From Streptomyces flavotricini (lineage in GTDB: Bacteria > Actinomycetota > Actinomycetes > Streptomycetales > Streptomycetaceae): a DNA stretch of 64,000 bases. Location: the NCBI RefSeq assembly GCF_020639365.1, contig NZ_JAINUL010000001.1, forward strand, positions 5,956,404-6,020,403, in the 5' to 3' direction. Shown here piece after piece: positions 16,901-26,931 of this stretch (positions are counted from its first letter, which is position 1; every line of letters starts with the position of its first letter). The translations under genes were made by a program, and so were the position numbers. Under the pieces are notes generated by a model. The model made no database searches. It was given only the letters and a program-made list of their open reading frames with translations, and was not told the DNA's origin.

Positions 16901-17479
16901 CTACGCCGCTTCGGGCCCGCGGAGCAGGGTCAGGAAGGAACGGAATGCGGCCGGCATGTCCACCGACTCCGGGGCGAGCAGCCACTGGTACTGGAGCCCG
17001 TCCATGACCGCCGTCAGCAGCGGGGCCACCTGTTCCGGGGTGAGGCCCGAGGGCAGCCGCTCGCCGAACTCGGCGCGCAGTACCGCCGCCATCTCGGAAC
17101 GCACCTGCGCGTAGCGCTCGGTGAAGAACTCCCGGGCCGGATGCCCGTCGGTGACGCTCTCGCCCAGCAGCGCCGAGAAGGTCTGCACGATGCCGGGGCG
17201 CATGGCGTTGTACTCCACCAGCGAGGCCAGCAGGTCCAGGCGCCAGGTGCCGGCCGAGGCGCGCGAGCCGCCGCCGGTGTCCCAGCGGTCGCGCTCCTCC
17301 AACACGGCGACCAGCAGGGCCTCCTTGGTCGGGAAGTAGTGCAGCAGCCCCTGCTGGGTCAGGCCGACGCGCTCGGCCACCGCACCCAGCGACGCGCCGC
17401 GGTAGCCGCGCTCCGCGATCACCTCGACCGCCGCGCGGACGATGTCGCCGCGCCGCTCCTCACTCCTCGCCCTGGCCAT
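16901..17479 (-). CDS. TetR-family regulator
   Basis: 192 residues: an N-terminal TetR HTH (RRGDIVRAAVEVIAERGYRG through GLTQQGLLHYFPTKEALL) and a helical ligand domain. The start ATG 17479 is chosen because GGAAGAGGTG lies upstream; a GTG at 17503 is possible. It is divergent from a GH3 beta-glucosidase 213 bp away and probably controls it. Confidence 0.9.
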   Translation of the reverse strand: MARARSEERRGDIVRAAVEVIAERGYRGASLGAVAERVGLTQQGLLHYFPTKEALLVAVLEERDRWDTGGGSRASAGTWRLDLLASLVEYNAMRPGIVQTFSALLGESVTDGHPAREFFTERYAQVRSEMAAVLRAEFGERLPSGLTPEQVAPLLTAVMDGLQYQWLLAPESVDMPAAFRSFLTLLRGPEAA

Positions 17480-17692
17480 CGCCCCGGCACCTCTTCCGCT
17501 CACGCCGTGCCCGCCGCGACGGCGGGACCGTACGTACGCTATCGGAATATCACGAACAGATTACAAACCCTACCGCTCTACCGGTATGGGGTCCACGATG
17601 GGGGACACCCCGCGGCACCGCACCACCCCCGCACCACAACCCCTGCCGCCGGCTCCCGCACGTACGCACGCACTCAACGAGGAGGCACGGCC
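17480..17692. promoter_or_regulatory. Divergent tetR / beta-glucosidase intergenic region
   Basis: 213 bp with a locally AT-rich stretch (about 17540-17585) and repeated TACCG/CGGTA half-sites (TACCGCTCTACCGGTA, 17571-17586) that could be the TetR operator. Inference only. Confidence 0.35.
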
Positions 17693-20149
17693 GTGACCGA
17701 TGCCGATCAGGTCCGCCACGACGCCGTAGAGGCGGCGCTCGGCAAGCTGGACCTCGACACCAAGGCCCGCCTCCTGGCCGGCCAGGACATGTGGTCCCTG
17801 CCCGCCGTTCCCGAGATCGGTCTGGAGTCCCTGGTCATGTCCGACGGCCCCATCGGGGTCCGCGGCGTGCGCTGGACCGCCGACGACCCGTCCATCGCGC
17901 TGCCCTCCCCGACGGCGCTCGCCGCCGCCTGGGACCCCGCGCTCGCCCGCCGCGCCGGCCGGCTCCTCGCCCAGGAGGCCCGCCGCAAGGGCGTCCACGT
18001 CCTCCTCGCCCCCACCGTCAACCTGCACCGCTCCCCGCTCGGCGGCCGGCACTTCGAGTGCTACTCCGAGGACCCGTACCTCACCGGCGCCATCGGCACC
18101 GGTTACGTGCAGGGCGTCCAGGACGGCGGCGTCGGCACCACCGTCAAGCACTTCGTCGGCAACGACGCCGAGACCGAGCGGTTCACCGTCGACAGCGTGA
18201 TCGCCCCGCGCCCGCTGCGCGAGCTGTACCTGGCGCCCTTCGAGGCCATCGTCGCGAACGCCCACCCCTGGGGCATCATGACCGCGTACAACCAGGTCAA
18301 CGGCACGACGATGACCGAGAACCGGTACCTCGTCAACGACGTCCTGCGCGGCCAGTGGGGCTTCGACGGGTACAACGTCTCCGACTGGATGGCCGCCCGC
18401 TCCACCACCGGCGACATCCTCGGCGGCCTCGACGTGGCCATGCCCGGACCGCAGACCGTCTACGGACCCGCCCTCGCCGGAGCCGTACGGGCCGGCGAGG
18501 TGCCCGAGTCCGCCGTGGACGAGGCCGTGCGCAACGTCCTGCGCCTCGCCGCCCGCGTCGGCATCCTGGAGGGCGCCCCCGCCGTCGTCGAGGCCGCGCC
18601 GGCCCCGATCGACGGCCAGGCGCTCGCCCGCGAGCTCGCCGCCCGCGGCTTCGTCCTCGTCCGCAACGAGAACGGGGCCCTCCCGCTGGACGCCGCCCCC
18701 GGCCGCACCGTCGCCCTGCTCGGCGCCGCCGCCCGCGACGCCCGCGTCCTCGGCGGCGGCTCGGCCACCGTCTTCCCCGAGCGGATCGTCTCCCCGCTGG
18801 ACGGGCTGACCGGAGCCCTCCCGGACGGCGCCCTGACCTTCGCCGTCGGAGCCGACCCCTCCGAGGAGCTCACCCCCGCCGACAAGGGCTTCGAGCTCCG
18901 CGCGGTCTGCCGCGACGCCTCCGGCGCCGTCCTGGGCGAGGGCAGCCTGCCCACCGGCCAGGTCCAGTGGATCGGCGACGACCTGCCCGCGGGCGCCTCG
19001 TACGAGACCATGGCGAGCATCGAGGTCACCGGCACCTTCGTGCCGCGCGAGAGCGGAGAGCACGCCTTCGGCACCCGCGGACTCGGCGCGTTCACCCTCG
19101 CGGTCGGCGGCGAGACCCTCTGGGACGGTGTCCAGGCGATGGGCAACGAGGCCGACCCGTTCGAGGCCTTCTTCGGCGCCCCCAGCGAACGCGGCCGCGT
19201 CGAGCTGGCGGCGGGCGAGGCCGTCGAGGTCTCGCTGACCTTCCAGGTCCCCGACACGAGCACCCTGCCGCTCAAGGCGATCATGTTCTCGCTGCTCCAC
19301 CTCGGCCCGCAGCGCGACGCCGACGGGCTGATCGCCGAGGCCGTGGCCGCCGCCCGCGCCGCCGACACCGCCATCGTGGTCGTCGCCACCACCGAACGCG
19401 TGGAGTCCGAGGGCTTCGACCGGAGCGACCTGCGCCTGCCGGGCCGCCAGGACGACCTCGTGCGCGCCGTCGCCGCCGCCAACCCGAACACCGTGGTCGT
19501 CGTCAACGCCGGCTCGCCGGTCGAGCTGCCGTGGCGGGACGAGGTGGCCGCCGTACTGCTGACCTGGTTCCCCGGGCAGGAGGGCGGGGCCGCGCTGGCC
19601 GACGTACTCCTCGGGCTCCGGGAGCCGGGCGGGCGGCTGCCCACCACCTGGCCCGCGCGGTTCGCCGACGCGCCGGTCACCGAGGTGACCCCGACCGAGG
19701 GGCGCCTGGAGTACGGCGAGGGCCTCTTCATCGGGTACCGGGCGTACGAGCGCCGGGGCGTCGCCCCCGCCTTCCCGTTCGGGCACGGCCTCGGCTACAC
19801 CGACTGGGCGTACGAGTCCCTTGAGGTCACCGGCACCACGGCCCGGGTCCGCGTCACCAACACCGGCAGCCGGGCCGGCCGCGAGGTCGTCCAGGTCTAC
19901 CTCGCCCCCGCCGGCGCGGCGTCCGGTGCCGCGGAGCGCCCGGCGAGCTGGCTGGCCGCCTTCGCGGGCGTCGAGGCGGGTCCCGGCGAGAGCGTCGAGG
20001 CCGAGATCGCCCTGCCCGCCCGGGCCTTCGAGATCTGGGACGAGGCGGCCGGCCGCTGGCAGCGGATCGGCGGTACGTACGAGGTCCGCGCGAGCCACGC
20101 CCACGGCGACACGCGGCTCACGGCGACCCTGGAGCTCCAGGACTCCTGA
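17693..20149 (+). CDS. GH3-family beta-glucosidase with PA14 insert
   Basis: 818-residue cytoplasmic glycoside hydrolase (no signal peptide). The GH3 N domain holds the catalytic nucleophile Asp231 in GYNVSDW and the substrate segments VKHFVGNDAE and TAYNQVNG. The GH3 C domain follows (from about residue 320), interrupted by a PA14-like beta domain (about 400-540) as in KdgF/BglX-type enzymes, then a fibronectin III-like C-terminal domain. The start is GTG 17693 behind GAGGAGG. Control by the divergent TetR is likely. No sugar transporter is adjacent. Confidence 0.92.
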   Translation: MTDADQVRHDAVEAALGKLDLDTKARLLAGQDMWSLPAVPEIGLESLVMSDGPIGVRGVRWTADDPSIALPSPTALAAAWDPALARRAGRLLAQEARRKGVHVLLAPTVNLHRSPLGGRHFECYSEDPYLTGAIGTGYVQGVQDGGVGTTVKHFVGNDAETERFTVDSVIAPRPLRELYLAPFEAIVANAHPWGIMTAYNQVNGTTMTENRYLVNDVLRGQWGFDGYNVSDWMAARSTTGDILGGLDVAMPGPQTVYGPALAGAVRAGEVPESAVDEAVRNVLRLAARVGILEGAPAVVEAAPAPIDGQALARELAARGFVLVRNENGALPLDAAPGRTVALLGAAARDARVLGGGSATVFPERIVSPLDGLTGALPDGALTFAVGADPSEELTPADKGFELRAVCRDASGAVLGEGSLPTGQVQWIGDDLPAGASYETMASIEVTGTFVPRESGEHAFGTRGLGAFTLAVGGETLWDGVQAMGNEADPFEAFFGAPSERGRVELAAGEAVEVSLTFQVPDTSTLPLKAIMFSLLHLGPQRDADGLIAEAVAAARAADTAIVVVATTERVESEGFDRSDLRLPGRQDDLVRAVAAANPNTVVVVNAGSPVELPWRDEVAAVLLTWFPGQEGGAALADVLLGLREPGGRLPTTWPARFADAPVTEVTPTEGRLEYGEGLFIGYRAYERRGVAPAFPFGHGLGYTDWAYESLEVTGTTARVRVTNTGSRAGREVVQVYLAPAGAASGAAERPASWLAAFAGVEAGPGESVEAEIALPARAFEIWDEAAGRWQRIGGTYEVRASHAHGDTRLTATLELQDS

Positions 20150-20174
20150 GGTGGCCGGAAATCACCCATGAACC

Positions 20175-20210
20175 GGACCGGGGGCGGGCCCTGACACCCG
20201 CCCCCGGTCC
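20175..20210. terminator. Bidirectional terminator between GH3 and SGNH genes
   Basis: 14-bp perfect stem GGACCGGGGGCGGG with 8-nt loop between two convergent genes. Confidence 0.75.
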
Positions 20211-20222
20211 CCCTGTCCCACG

Positions 20223-21131
20223 TCAGCGCGGCGGCTCGGCCGCCGTCACCTGGCGGTGCGCCAGCTCCGCGAGCCGGGCCTGCCCGTCCTTGCCCGGGTG
20301 GAACCAGTCCCAGTGGCTCAACTGGTCCGCGGCGAACGGGTACTGGAACACCGCGCCGCCGTCGTAGCGGCACAGCCGGTCCTTCGCGCAGACCTCGCGG
20401 AGCACCTCGTTGTACTCGACCACCCGCGCCCGCACCTGCTCGCGCCGGGCCGTCGCCCCGGCGGCCGCCGACAGCGGGTCCGCCAGCATCGACTGACAGA
20501 TCCCCAGCCTCCAGATCTGCCGCACCATCGGCGCGTCCTTGCCCTGTTCCCACAGCCGCTGCAGGTCCGGCACGCTGGAGACGTACACCTGGGAGGTGGG
20601 GGAGGCCGCCCGCAGACTGGTGAGGGCCTTCTCGAACCCGGCCCGGAACTCCGCCACCGGCGTCATCGACGAAGCCGTCGGCCGGCAGGCGTCGTTCGAG
20701 CCCACCATCACCGTGACCAGATCGGGCCTGTGTTCCGCGGCCGAGGCCAGCTGCCCCGCCAGGTCCGCCATCCGCGAGCCCGTCACCGCGTAGTTCCAGC
20801 TGCGCGCCGGCACCTGGGCCTCCCCGAGCAGCCGGGCGGCGAGCGAGTGGACGGCCGGGTCGTTCCCGGTGGCCCAGGAGACCTCGGGGCAGTCCGCCAG
20901 CACCGAACAGGCGTCGAAACCCCGCGTGATGGAGTCGCCGACGGCGGCGATCGACGCGGGCGCGGTGTTCCAGCGCGGCCCGGCCTGCGCTCCCCGCTCA
21001 CCCTCCGTGTCCGACCCGCCCGACTGGCATCCGGTCAGCAACCCGGCCAGGAGGGCCGCCGCCGTGCCCGCGCCCGCGAGGCTCAGGCGCCGGGTCGTGC
21101 GCGCTCGGCGTCGCGTGGCGGTGGTGCGCAT
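20223..21131 (-). CDS. SGNH/GDSL-family lipoprotein hydrolase
   Basis: 302 residues. A Tat-like RRLSL start and hydrophobic stretch end in the lipobox LLTGC (Cys about 37), so the protein is membrane-anchored outside the cell. SGNH blocks: GDSIT (block I, nucleophile Ser), GSR (block II-like), VGSNDA (block III Asn) and DWFHPGKDG (block V Asp/His). Likely an esterase acting on lipids or acylated polysaccharides. ATG 21131 is preceded by GGAGGAAA. Confidence 0.88.
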   Translation of the reverse strand: MRTTATRRRARTTRRLSLAGAGTAAALLAGLLTGCQSGGSDTEGERGAQAGPRWNTAPASIAAVGDSITRGFDACSVLADCPEVSWATGNDPAVHSLAARLLGEAQVPARSWNYAVTGSRMADLAGQLASAAEHRPDLVTVMVGSNDACRPTASSMTPVAEFRAGFEKALTSLRAASPTSQVYVSSVPDLQRLWEQGKDAPMVRQIWRLGICQSMLADPLSAAAGATARREQVRARVVEYNEVLREVCAKDRLCRYDGGAVFQYPFAADQLSHWDWFHPGKDGQARLAELAHRQVTAAEPPR

Positions 21132-21381
21132 CGGGTGGTTTTCCTCCTCGTCGCCCCGCGTCCTCCGGGGGCGTCCTGCTGAGTGAATGCTCTGCGTTTG
21201 GCGGCCTGGGACCGACCGTACGTCACACCATGACCCCCGGCGCACGGTAGCTTTTTCCCGTGGCGTTTCGGCCGCAGGTCTCGTAGCGCAATGTCAAATA
21301 ATTTCCGTTACATTACATCACGTCACATACTGTCCGTTTTCTGGAGTTTATTCCCGACCTCGTCCCACACTGGAGGTCCCG
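21132..21381. promoter_or_regulatory. AT-rich divergent region before DUF3145 gene
   Basis: 250 bp without a gene. Around 21285-21360 the GC content drops sharply and the run GTTACATTACATCACG, continuing CATAC (21307-21330), is built of TTACA/TCACA-like repeats. It probably holds the promoter of the DUF3145 gene. Confidence 0.4.
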
Positions 21382-21876
21382 GTGACGACACGTGGAGTTC
21401 TGTACGTGCATTCCGCCCCGCGCGCGCTCTGCCCGCACGTGGAATGGGCTGTCGCGGGCGTGCTCGGGGTGCGGGTGAACCTCGACTGGATCAGGCAGCC
21501 CGCTTCCCCCGGCACCTGGAGAGCCGAGTTCTCGTGGCAGGCCGAAGCGGGCACCGCCTCGAAGCTCGCCTCCGCCCTGCGCGGCTGGCACCTGCTGCGC
21601 TTCGAGGTGACCGCGGAACCCTGCCCCACCGCCGAGGGCGAGCGTTACAGCTCCACCCCGGAGCTCGGCATCTTCCACGCCGTCACCGGCATGCACGGCG
21701 ACATCCTGATCCCCGAGGACCGGCTGCGCGCCGCCCTCGCCCGGTCCGCGCGCGGTGAGACCGACCTGGAGGCGGAGATCGCCAAGCTGCTCGGCAAGCC
21801 CTGGGACGACGAGCTGGAGCCCTTCCGCTACGCGGGCGAGGGCGCCCCGGTCCGCTGGCTCCACCAGGTGGTCTGA
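21382..21876 (+). CDS. DUF3145 protein
   Basis: 164-residue actinomycete-specific protein matching the DUF3145 family: TTRGVLYVHSAPRALCPHVE at the N-terminus, WLHQVV at the end. It has no membrane segment; the function is unknown. GTG 21382 follows TGGAGG. It lies next to the fatty acid synthase operon but points the other way and is closed by a strong terminator. Confidence 0.9.
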   Translation: MTTRGVLYVHSAPRALCPHVEWAVAGVLGVRVNLDWIRQPASPGTWRAEFSWQAEAGTASKLASALRGWHLLRFEVTAEPCPTAEGERYSSTPELGIFHAVTGMHGDILIPEDRLRAALARSARGETDLEAEIAKLLGKPWDDELEPFRYAGEGAPVRWLHQVV

Positions 21877-21907
21877 TCCAGGATCAGCGGATCCCGGGGC
21901 ATGCGGA

Positions 21908-21941
21908 AAGGGCCCGCCCGGCGAGTGCCGGGCGGGCCCTT
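21908..21941. terminator. Terminator shared by DUF3145 gene and fabF
   Basis: 15-bp perfect stem (AAGGGCCCGCCCGGC) with loop GAGT between convergent genes, so it can end both transcripts. Confidence 0.85.
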
Positions 21942-21962
21942 CCGTACGTACCGCCTCGCGGA

Positions 21963-23228
21963 CTAGACGGTCCTGAAGGCCAGCGTCACGTTGTGTCCGC
22001 CGAAGCCGAACGAGTTGTTGATCGCGGAGATCGGGCCCTCGGCCGGCAGCTTGCGCGGCTCGCCGACGACGATGTCCGCGTCGATGTCCTCGTCGAGCTC
22101 GTCCACGTTGATGGTCGCCGGGGCGATCCGGTGGTACAGCGCGAGCACGGTCGCGACGGTCTCGATGCCGCCGGCGCCGCCCAGCAGGTGGCCGGTCATC
22201 GACTTCGTCGCGGAGATCGCGATGTGGTCGAGGTCGTCGCCCAGGACCTTGCGCAGGGCCTTCAGCTCGGCCGTGTCACCCTGCGGGGTCGACGTGGCGT
22301 GCGCGTTCAGGTGGACCAGCTCGGCCGGGTCGAGACCCGTGTTGTCCAGCAGGTTCTGCACCGCGGCCGCGACACCGCGGCCGGTCGGCTCCGGCTGCGC
22401 GATGTGGTGGCTGTCCGCGGACAGGCCCTGGCCCAGCACCTCGCAGTAGACCCGGGCGCCGCGCGCGGCGGCGTGCTCGGCAGACTCCAGGATGACGACG
22501 CCCGCGCCCTCGCCGAGGACGAAGCCGTCGCGGGCCTTGTCGTACGGGCGGGAGGCCTGCTGCGGGTTCTCGTTGTTCTTGGACATCGCCATCATGTTGG
22601 CGAAAGCGGCGATCGGCAGCGGGTGGATCGCCGCCTCGGTGCCGCCCGCGACGACCACGTCGGCGCGGCCGGTACGGATCATCTCGACGGCGTAGCCGAT
22701 GGCCTCGGCGCCCGAGGCGCACGCGCTGACCGGAGTGTGCACGCCGGCCTGGGCGTTGACCTCCAGGCCGACGTTGGCCGACGGGCCGTTCGGCATGAGC
22801 ATGGGAACGGTGTGCGGGGAGACCCGGCGCACACCCTTTTCCTTCAGTACGTCGTACTGGTCGAGCAGGGTGGTGACGCCGCCGATGCCGGAGGCGATCA
22901 CGGTGCCCAGGCGTTCGGGCATGACGGCCGCGTCCTCGCCCGCCGGGGCGGTGTAGCCGGCGTCGGCCCACGCCTCACGGGCGGCGATGACGGCGAACTG
23001 GGCCGAGCGGTCCAGCTTGCGGGCCAGCGGGCGCGGCAGGACCTCACTCGGGTCCACGGCGGCCGGGGCGGCGATACGAACCGGGAGTTCGGCGAAGCGC
23101 TCGCCCTCGAGGGGCTTGACGCCGGAACGACCGGCGAGCAGACCTTCCCAGGTCGAAGCGCTGTCGCCACCCAGCGGAGTGGTTGCGCCGATACCGGTGA
23201 CGACCACGGTGCGATTGGTCGGGCTCAC
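21963..23228 (-). CDS. fabF: Beta-ketoacyl-ACP synthase II
   Basis: 421-residue condensing enzyme of type II fatty acid synthesis, extending acyl-ACP with malonyl-ACP. The Cys-His-His centre is intact: Cys170 (VSACASG), His310 (LNAHATSTPQGD) and His347 (TGHLLGGAGG). GTG 23228 is preferred, with GGAGAAAG 10 nt upstream. It is the last gene of fabD-fabH-acpP-fabF, 79 bp after acpP with a small hairpin in the gap. Confidence 0.96.
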   Translation of the reverse strand: MSPTNRTVVVTGIGATTPLGGDSASTWEGLLAGRSGVKPLEGERFAELPVRIAAPAAVDPSEVLPRPLARKLDRSAQFAVIAAREAWADAGYTAPAGEDAAVMPERLGTVIASGIGGVTTLLDQYDVLKEKGVRRVSPHTVPMLMPNGPSANVGLEVNAQAGVHTPVSACASGAEAIGYAVEMIRTGRADVVVAGGTEAAIHPLPIAAFANMMAMSKNNENPQQASRPYDKARDGFVLGEGAGVVILESAEHAAARGARVYCEVLGQGLSADSHHIAQPEPTGRGVAAAVQNLLDNTGLDPAELVHLNAHATSTPQGDTAELKALRKVLGDDLDHIAISATKSMTGHLLGGAGGIETVATVLALYHRIAPATINVDELDEDIDADIVVGEPRKLPAEGPISAINNSFGFGGHNVTLAFRTV

Positions 23229-23264
23229 AGGAATTCTTTCTCCACGTCTCAGAGGGTGCTGAAT

Positions 23265-23293
23265 TGTCACGGCGCCACCGCCGGGTGGCGACA
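23265..23293. other. Hairpin between acpP and fabF
   Basis: 7-bp stem CGCCACC/GGTGGCG (23273-23290) flanked by TGTC and GACA. It may stabilise or partly end the abundant acpP message and lower fabF expression. Confidence 0.4.
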
Positions 23294-23307
23294 AACGCTC
23301 GTCAGGC

Positions 23308-23556
23308 TCAGGCCTGGTGCTTCAGGATGTAGTCCGCGGCGTCGCCGACCGTCTTGAGGTTCTTGACGTCCTCGTCCGGGATCTTGACGTCGAAGCGCTC
23401 TTCGGCGGCGACGACGACCTCGACCATGGAGAGCGAGTCGACGTCGAGGTCGTCCGTGAAGGACTTCTCGATCGCGACGTCCTCGGTGGGGATACCGGCG
23501 ATCTCGTTGACGATCTCCGCGAGACCCTCGACGATCTCTTCCTGCGTGGCGGCCAT
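23308..23556 (-). CDS. acpP: Acyl carrier protein of fatty acid synthesis
   Basis: 82-residue acidic carrier protein; the phosphopantetheine site is Ser41 in DVDSLSMVE. Helix-rich, with no extension. AGGAGCGCCAC precedes the ATG. It lies between fabH and fabF in the classical Streptomyces fab operon. Confidence 0.97.
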   Translation of the reverse strand: MAATQEEIVEGLAEIVNEIAGIPTEDVAIEKSFTDDLDVDSLSMVEVVVAAEERFDVKIPDEDVKNLKTVGDAADYILKHQA

Positions 23557-23613
23557 GTGGCGCTCCTTCTCTAGCTAACTGGGTGAAACGGGGCGGGATG
23601 TGGATCCCGGGCC

Positions 23614-24618
<1,005 letters not shown>

Positions 24619-24637
24619 GCTGTGTGGACTCCTTCTC

Positions 24638-25561
24638 TCAGGCCGCGTGCTCGGCGACGAGCGCGGCGGCCTTTTCGAGATCGTCCGGGGTCTTCAGGGC
24701 CACGGTCGGCACGCCCTTGAGCGCGCGCTTGGCCAGACCCGTCAGAGTGCCACCCGGGCTGAGCTCGATGATCCCGGTGACACCCAGCTCGCCGAACGTC
24801 TCCATGCACAGGTCCCAGCGGACCGGGTTCGCGACCTGGCCGACCAGGCGGGCGACGACGTCGGCGCCCGTGGTGACGACGTGGCCGTCCTTGTTCGAGA
24901 CGTACTTCAGCTCCGGGTCCGCCGGGGCGAGGGCCTGCGCGGCCTTCTCCAGCGTGGCGACGGCGGGAGCCATGTGGTGCGTGTGGAAGGCGCCCGCGAC
25001 CTTGAGGGCGACGACCTTCATGGAGCCCTCGGGCTTCTCGGCCACCAGGGCCTCGATCTGCTCCATCGTTCCTGCGGCGACGATCTGGCCCGCGCCGTTG
25101 ATGTTCGCCGGGGTCAGACCCAGCTTCTCCAGGTGCGCGACGACCACCGCCTGGTCGCCCCCGAGCACCGCGGCCATGCCCGTCTCGGTGACGGCGGCGG
25201 CCTCGGCCATCGCCAGACCGCGGGTCCGTACGAACGACAGCGCGTCCGCGTCGGACAGCACACCGGCGTACGCGGCGGCGGTGATCTCGCCGACGCTGTG
25301 GCCCGCGACGGCGCCGAAGGCGGTGGCGGAGCCCAGGGCGGAGGCGGACAGGAGACCGGCGGCCACCAGCAGCGGCTGCGCCACCGCCGTGTCGCGGATC
25401 TCGTCCGCGTCCGCCTTCGTGCCGTAGTGGGCAAGGTCGAGCCCGATGGCGTCCGACCAGGCGGCGACGCGGTCAGCGGCGCCGGGGAGGTCGAGCCAGG
25501 GAGTCAGGAAGCCGGGCGTCTGTGCGCCTTGGCCGGGAGCGACGAGTACGAGCACCCTCAC
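24638..25561 (-). CDS. fabD: Malonyl-CoA:ACP acyltransferase
   Basis: 307-residue transacylase loading malonyl units onto ACP. Ser89 in AGHSVGE is the nucleophile, His193 in AFHTHHM its partner, and APGQGAQ starts the fold. The GTG at 25561 begins the frame; the region before it has only a weak AAGAGAG binding site. First gene of the fab operon, directly after the regulator fasR. Confidence 0.96.
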   Translation of the reverse strand: MRVLVLVAPGQGAQTPGFLTPWLDLPGAADRVAAWSDAIGLDLAHYGTKADADEIRDTAVAQPLLVAAGLLSASALGSATAFGAVAGHSVGEITAAAYAGVLSDADALSFVRTRGLAMAEAAAVTETGMAAVLGGDQAVVVAHLEKLGLTPANINGAGQIVAAGTMEQIEALVAEKPEGSMKVVALKVAGAFHTHHMAPAVATLEKAAQALAPADPELKYVSNKDGHVVTTGADVVARLVGQVANPVRWDLCMETFGELGVTGIIELSPGGTLTGLAKRALKGVPTVALKTPDDLEKAAALVAEHAA

Positions 25562-25644
25562 ACTCTCTCTTGTGGACGGTCCCCCCCGCCCGTGGGGACA
25601 GGGACGAAGAACCGTCGGGGTAATTGTTGATGTCCGACAAAAGT
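25562..25644 (-). promoter_or_regulatory. fasR-fabD gap, likely fab operon promoter
   Basis: 83 bp. Read on the minus strand it holds TTGT-N9-ACAA just after the fasR stop (about 25620-25636), a candidate operator in the place where FasR acts in S. coelicolor. The element assignment is inference. Confidence 0.4.
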
Positions 25645-26850
25645 CTAGGACTGCTGATCGCCGTCGGCCAGACGCCCGAGGATCAAGGCGATCCGCAACG
25701 TGAACGCGGATCGGACATCGGACGGTGACCAGCCGGTGACGTCGGTCACACGTCGCAGCCGGTAGCGCACCGTGTTCGGGTGTACGAACAGCATGCGCGC
25801 CGCCCCCTCAAGGCTGCTCGCCTGCTCCAGGTACACGCTCAGCGTCTCCAGCAACGCCGAGCCCGCCTCTTCCAGCGGTCTGTAGATCTCCTCCACCAAC
25901 TGTTCCCGGGCGGAGGGATCCGAGGCGATCGCGCGCTCGGGCAGGAGATCGTCCGCCAGCACCGGGCGGGGGGCGTCCTGCCAGGCCGTACAGGCCTTCA
26001 GCCCGGCCGCCGCGGCCTGCGCGGACTTGGTCGCGTTCAGCAGATCCGCCACCACCGGGCCGGCCACCACCGGGCCCGCCGCGAACGGCCCGATCAGCGA
26101 CTTCGCCACCTGGATCGGGTTGTCGCTGCCACCCGCGATCACCACCAGGCGGTCCCCGAGCACGCCCGTCAGGACCTGGAGCTTGTGGTGGCGGGCGGCG
26201 CGCCGGATCGCCTCGACCGTCAGCTCGCTGTCGCCCTCGGGCGCGGTGCCGAGCACCACGCACACGTGCTCCGGCGAATTCCAGCCAAGTGCGGCGGCCC
26301 GTGACAGCGCGCCCTCGTCGGCCTCGCCGGACAGCACCGCGTTCACGACGAGGGACTCCAGCCGGGCGTCCCACGCCCCGCGCGCCTCCGCGGCCTGCGC
26401 GTACACCTGGGCCGTCGCGAACGCGATCTCCCGGGCGTACACCAGCAGCGCCTCGCGCAGGATGGACTCGTCGCCCGGGGCCGCGACCTCCTCGATCGCG
26501 GTCTCCATGACCTCGATCGTGGTCCGGACCATCTCCACGGTCTGGCGCAGGGTGATCGCCCGGGTCAGCTCGCGCGGAGCCGTCCCGAAGACGTCCGTCG
26601 AGATCGCCTGCGGAGTCTCCGGGTGCCGGAACCACTCCGTGAACGCGGCGATACCGGCCTGCGCGACCAGGCCGATCCAGGACCGGTTCTCCGGGGGCAT
26701 CGCCCGGTACCACGGCAGGGTCTCGTCCATGCGCGCGATCGCGTTCGCGGCGAGCCGGCCGGAGGACTTCTCCAGTCGGCGCAGCGTCGCGGCGTGCGGA
26801 TGGGCGGGAGCGGGATGCGCGGGGGAATGCTCACGTTCGGGTTGGGGCAC
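25645..26850 (-). CDS. fasR: Fatty acid synthesis activator, PucR/CdaR-type regulator
   Basis: 401-residue regulator: a helical N-terminal region (with LPWYRAMPPENRSWIGLVAQ), a GGDEF-like middle and a C-terminal PucR HTH (LEGAARMLFVHPNTVRYRLR). The position just upstream of fabD on the same strand identifies FasR, known in S. coelicolor to activate the fabDHPF operon. The start is GTG 26850 (VPQPEREH); no strong binding site is visible. It is divergent from a pirin gene. Confidence 0.9.
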   Translation of the reverse strand: MPQPEREHSPAHPAPAHPHAATLRRLEKSSGRLAANAIARMDETLPWYRAMPPENRSWIGLVAQAGIAAFTEWFRHPETPQAISTDVFGTAPRELTRAITLRQTVEMVRTTIEVMETAIEEVAAPGDESILREALLVYAREIAFATAQVYAQAAEARGAWDARLESLVVNAVLSGEADEGALSRAAALGWNSPEHVCVVLGTAPEGDSELTVEAIRRAARHHKLQVLTGVLGDRLVVIAGGSDNPIQVAKSLIGPFAAGPVVAGPVVADLLNATKSAQAAAAGLKACTAWQDAPRPVLADDLLPERAIASDPSAREQLVEEIYRPLEEAGSALLETLSVYLEQASSLEGAARMLFVHPNTVRYRLRRVTDVTGWSPSDVRSAFTLRIALILGRLADGDQQS

Positions 26851-26931
26851 GGGACAAGACTGCCTTATCGGGGCGGCGGCGCGGAGTCCGGTCCCGTGGC
26901 GGCCCTCCACCGGGGGGCTACGGTGACTTCC

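Noticed and set aside
16100..20149. 1,349-residue open frame reading into the beta-glucosidase
   Set aside because: Only the part from GTG 17693 has GH3 similarity and a binding site; the upstream part is antisense to the nitrilase and tetR genes.
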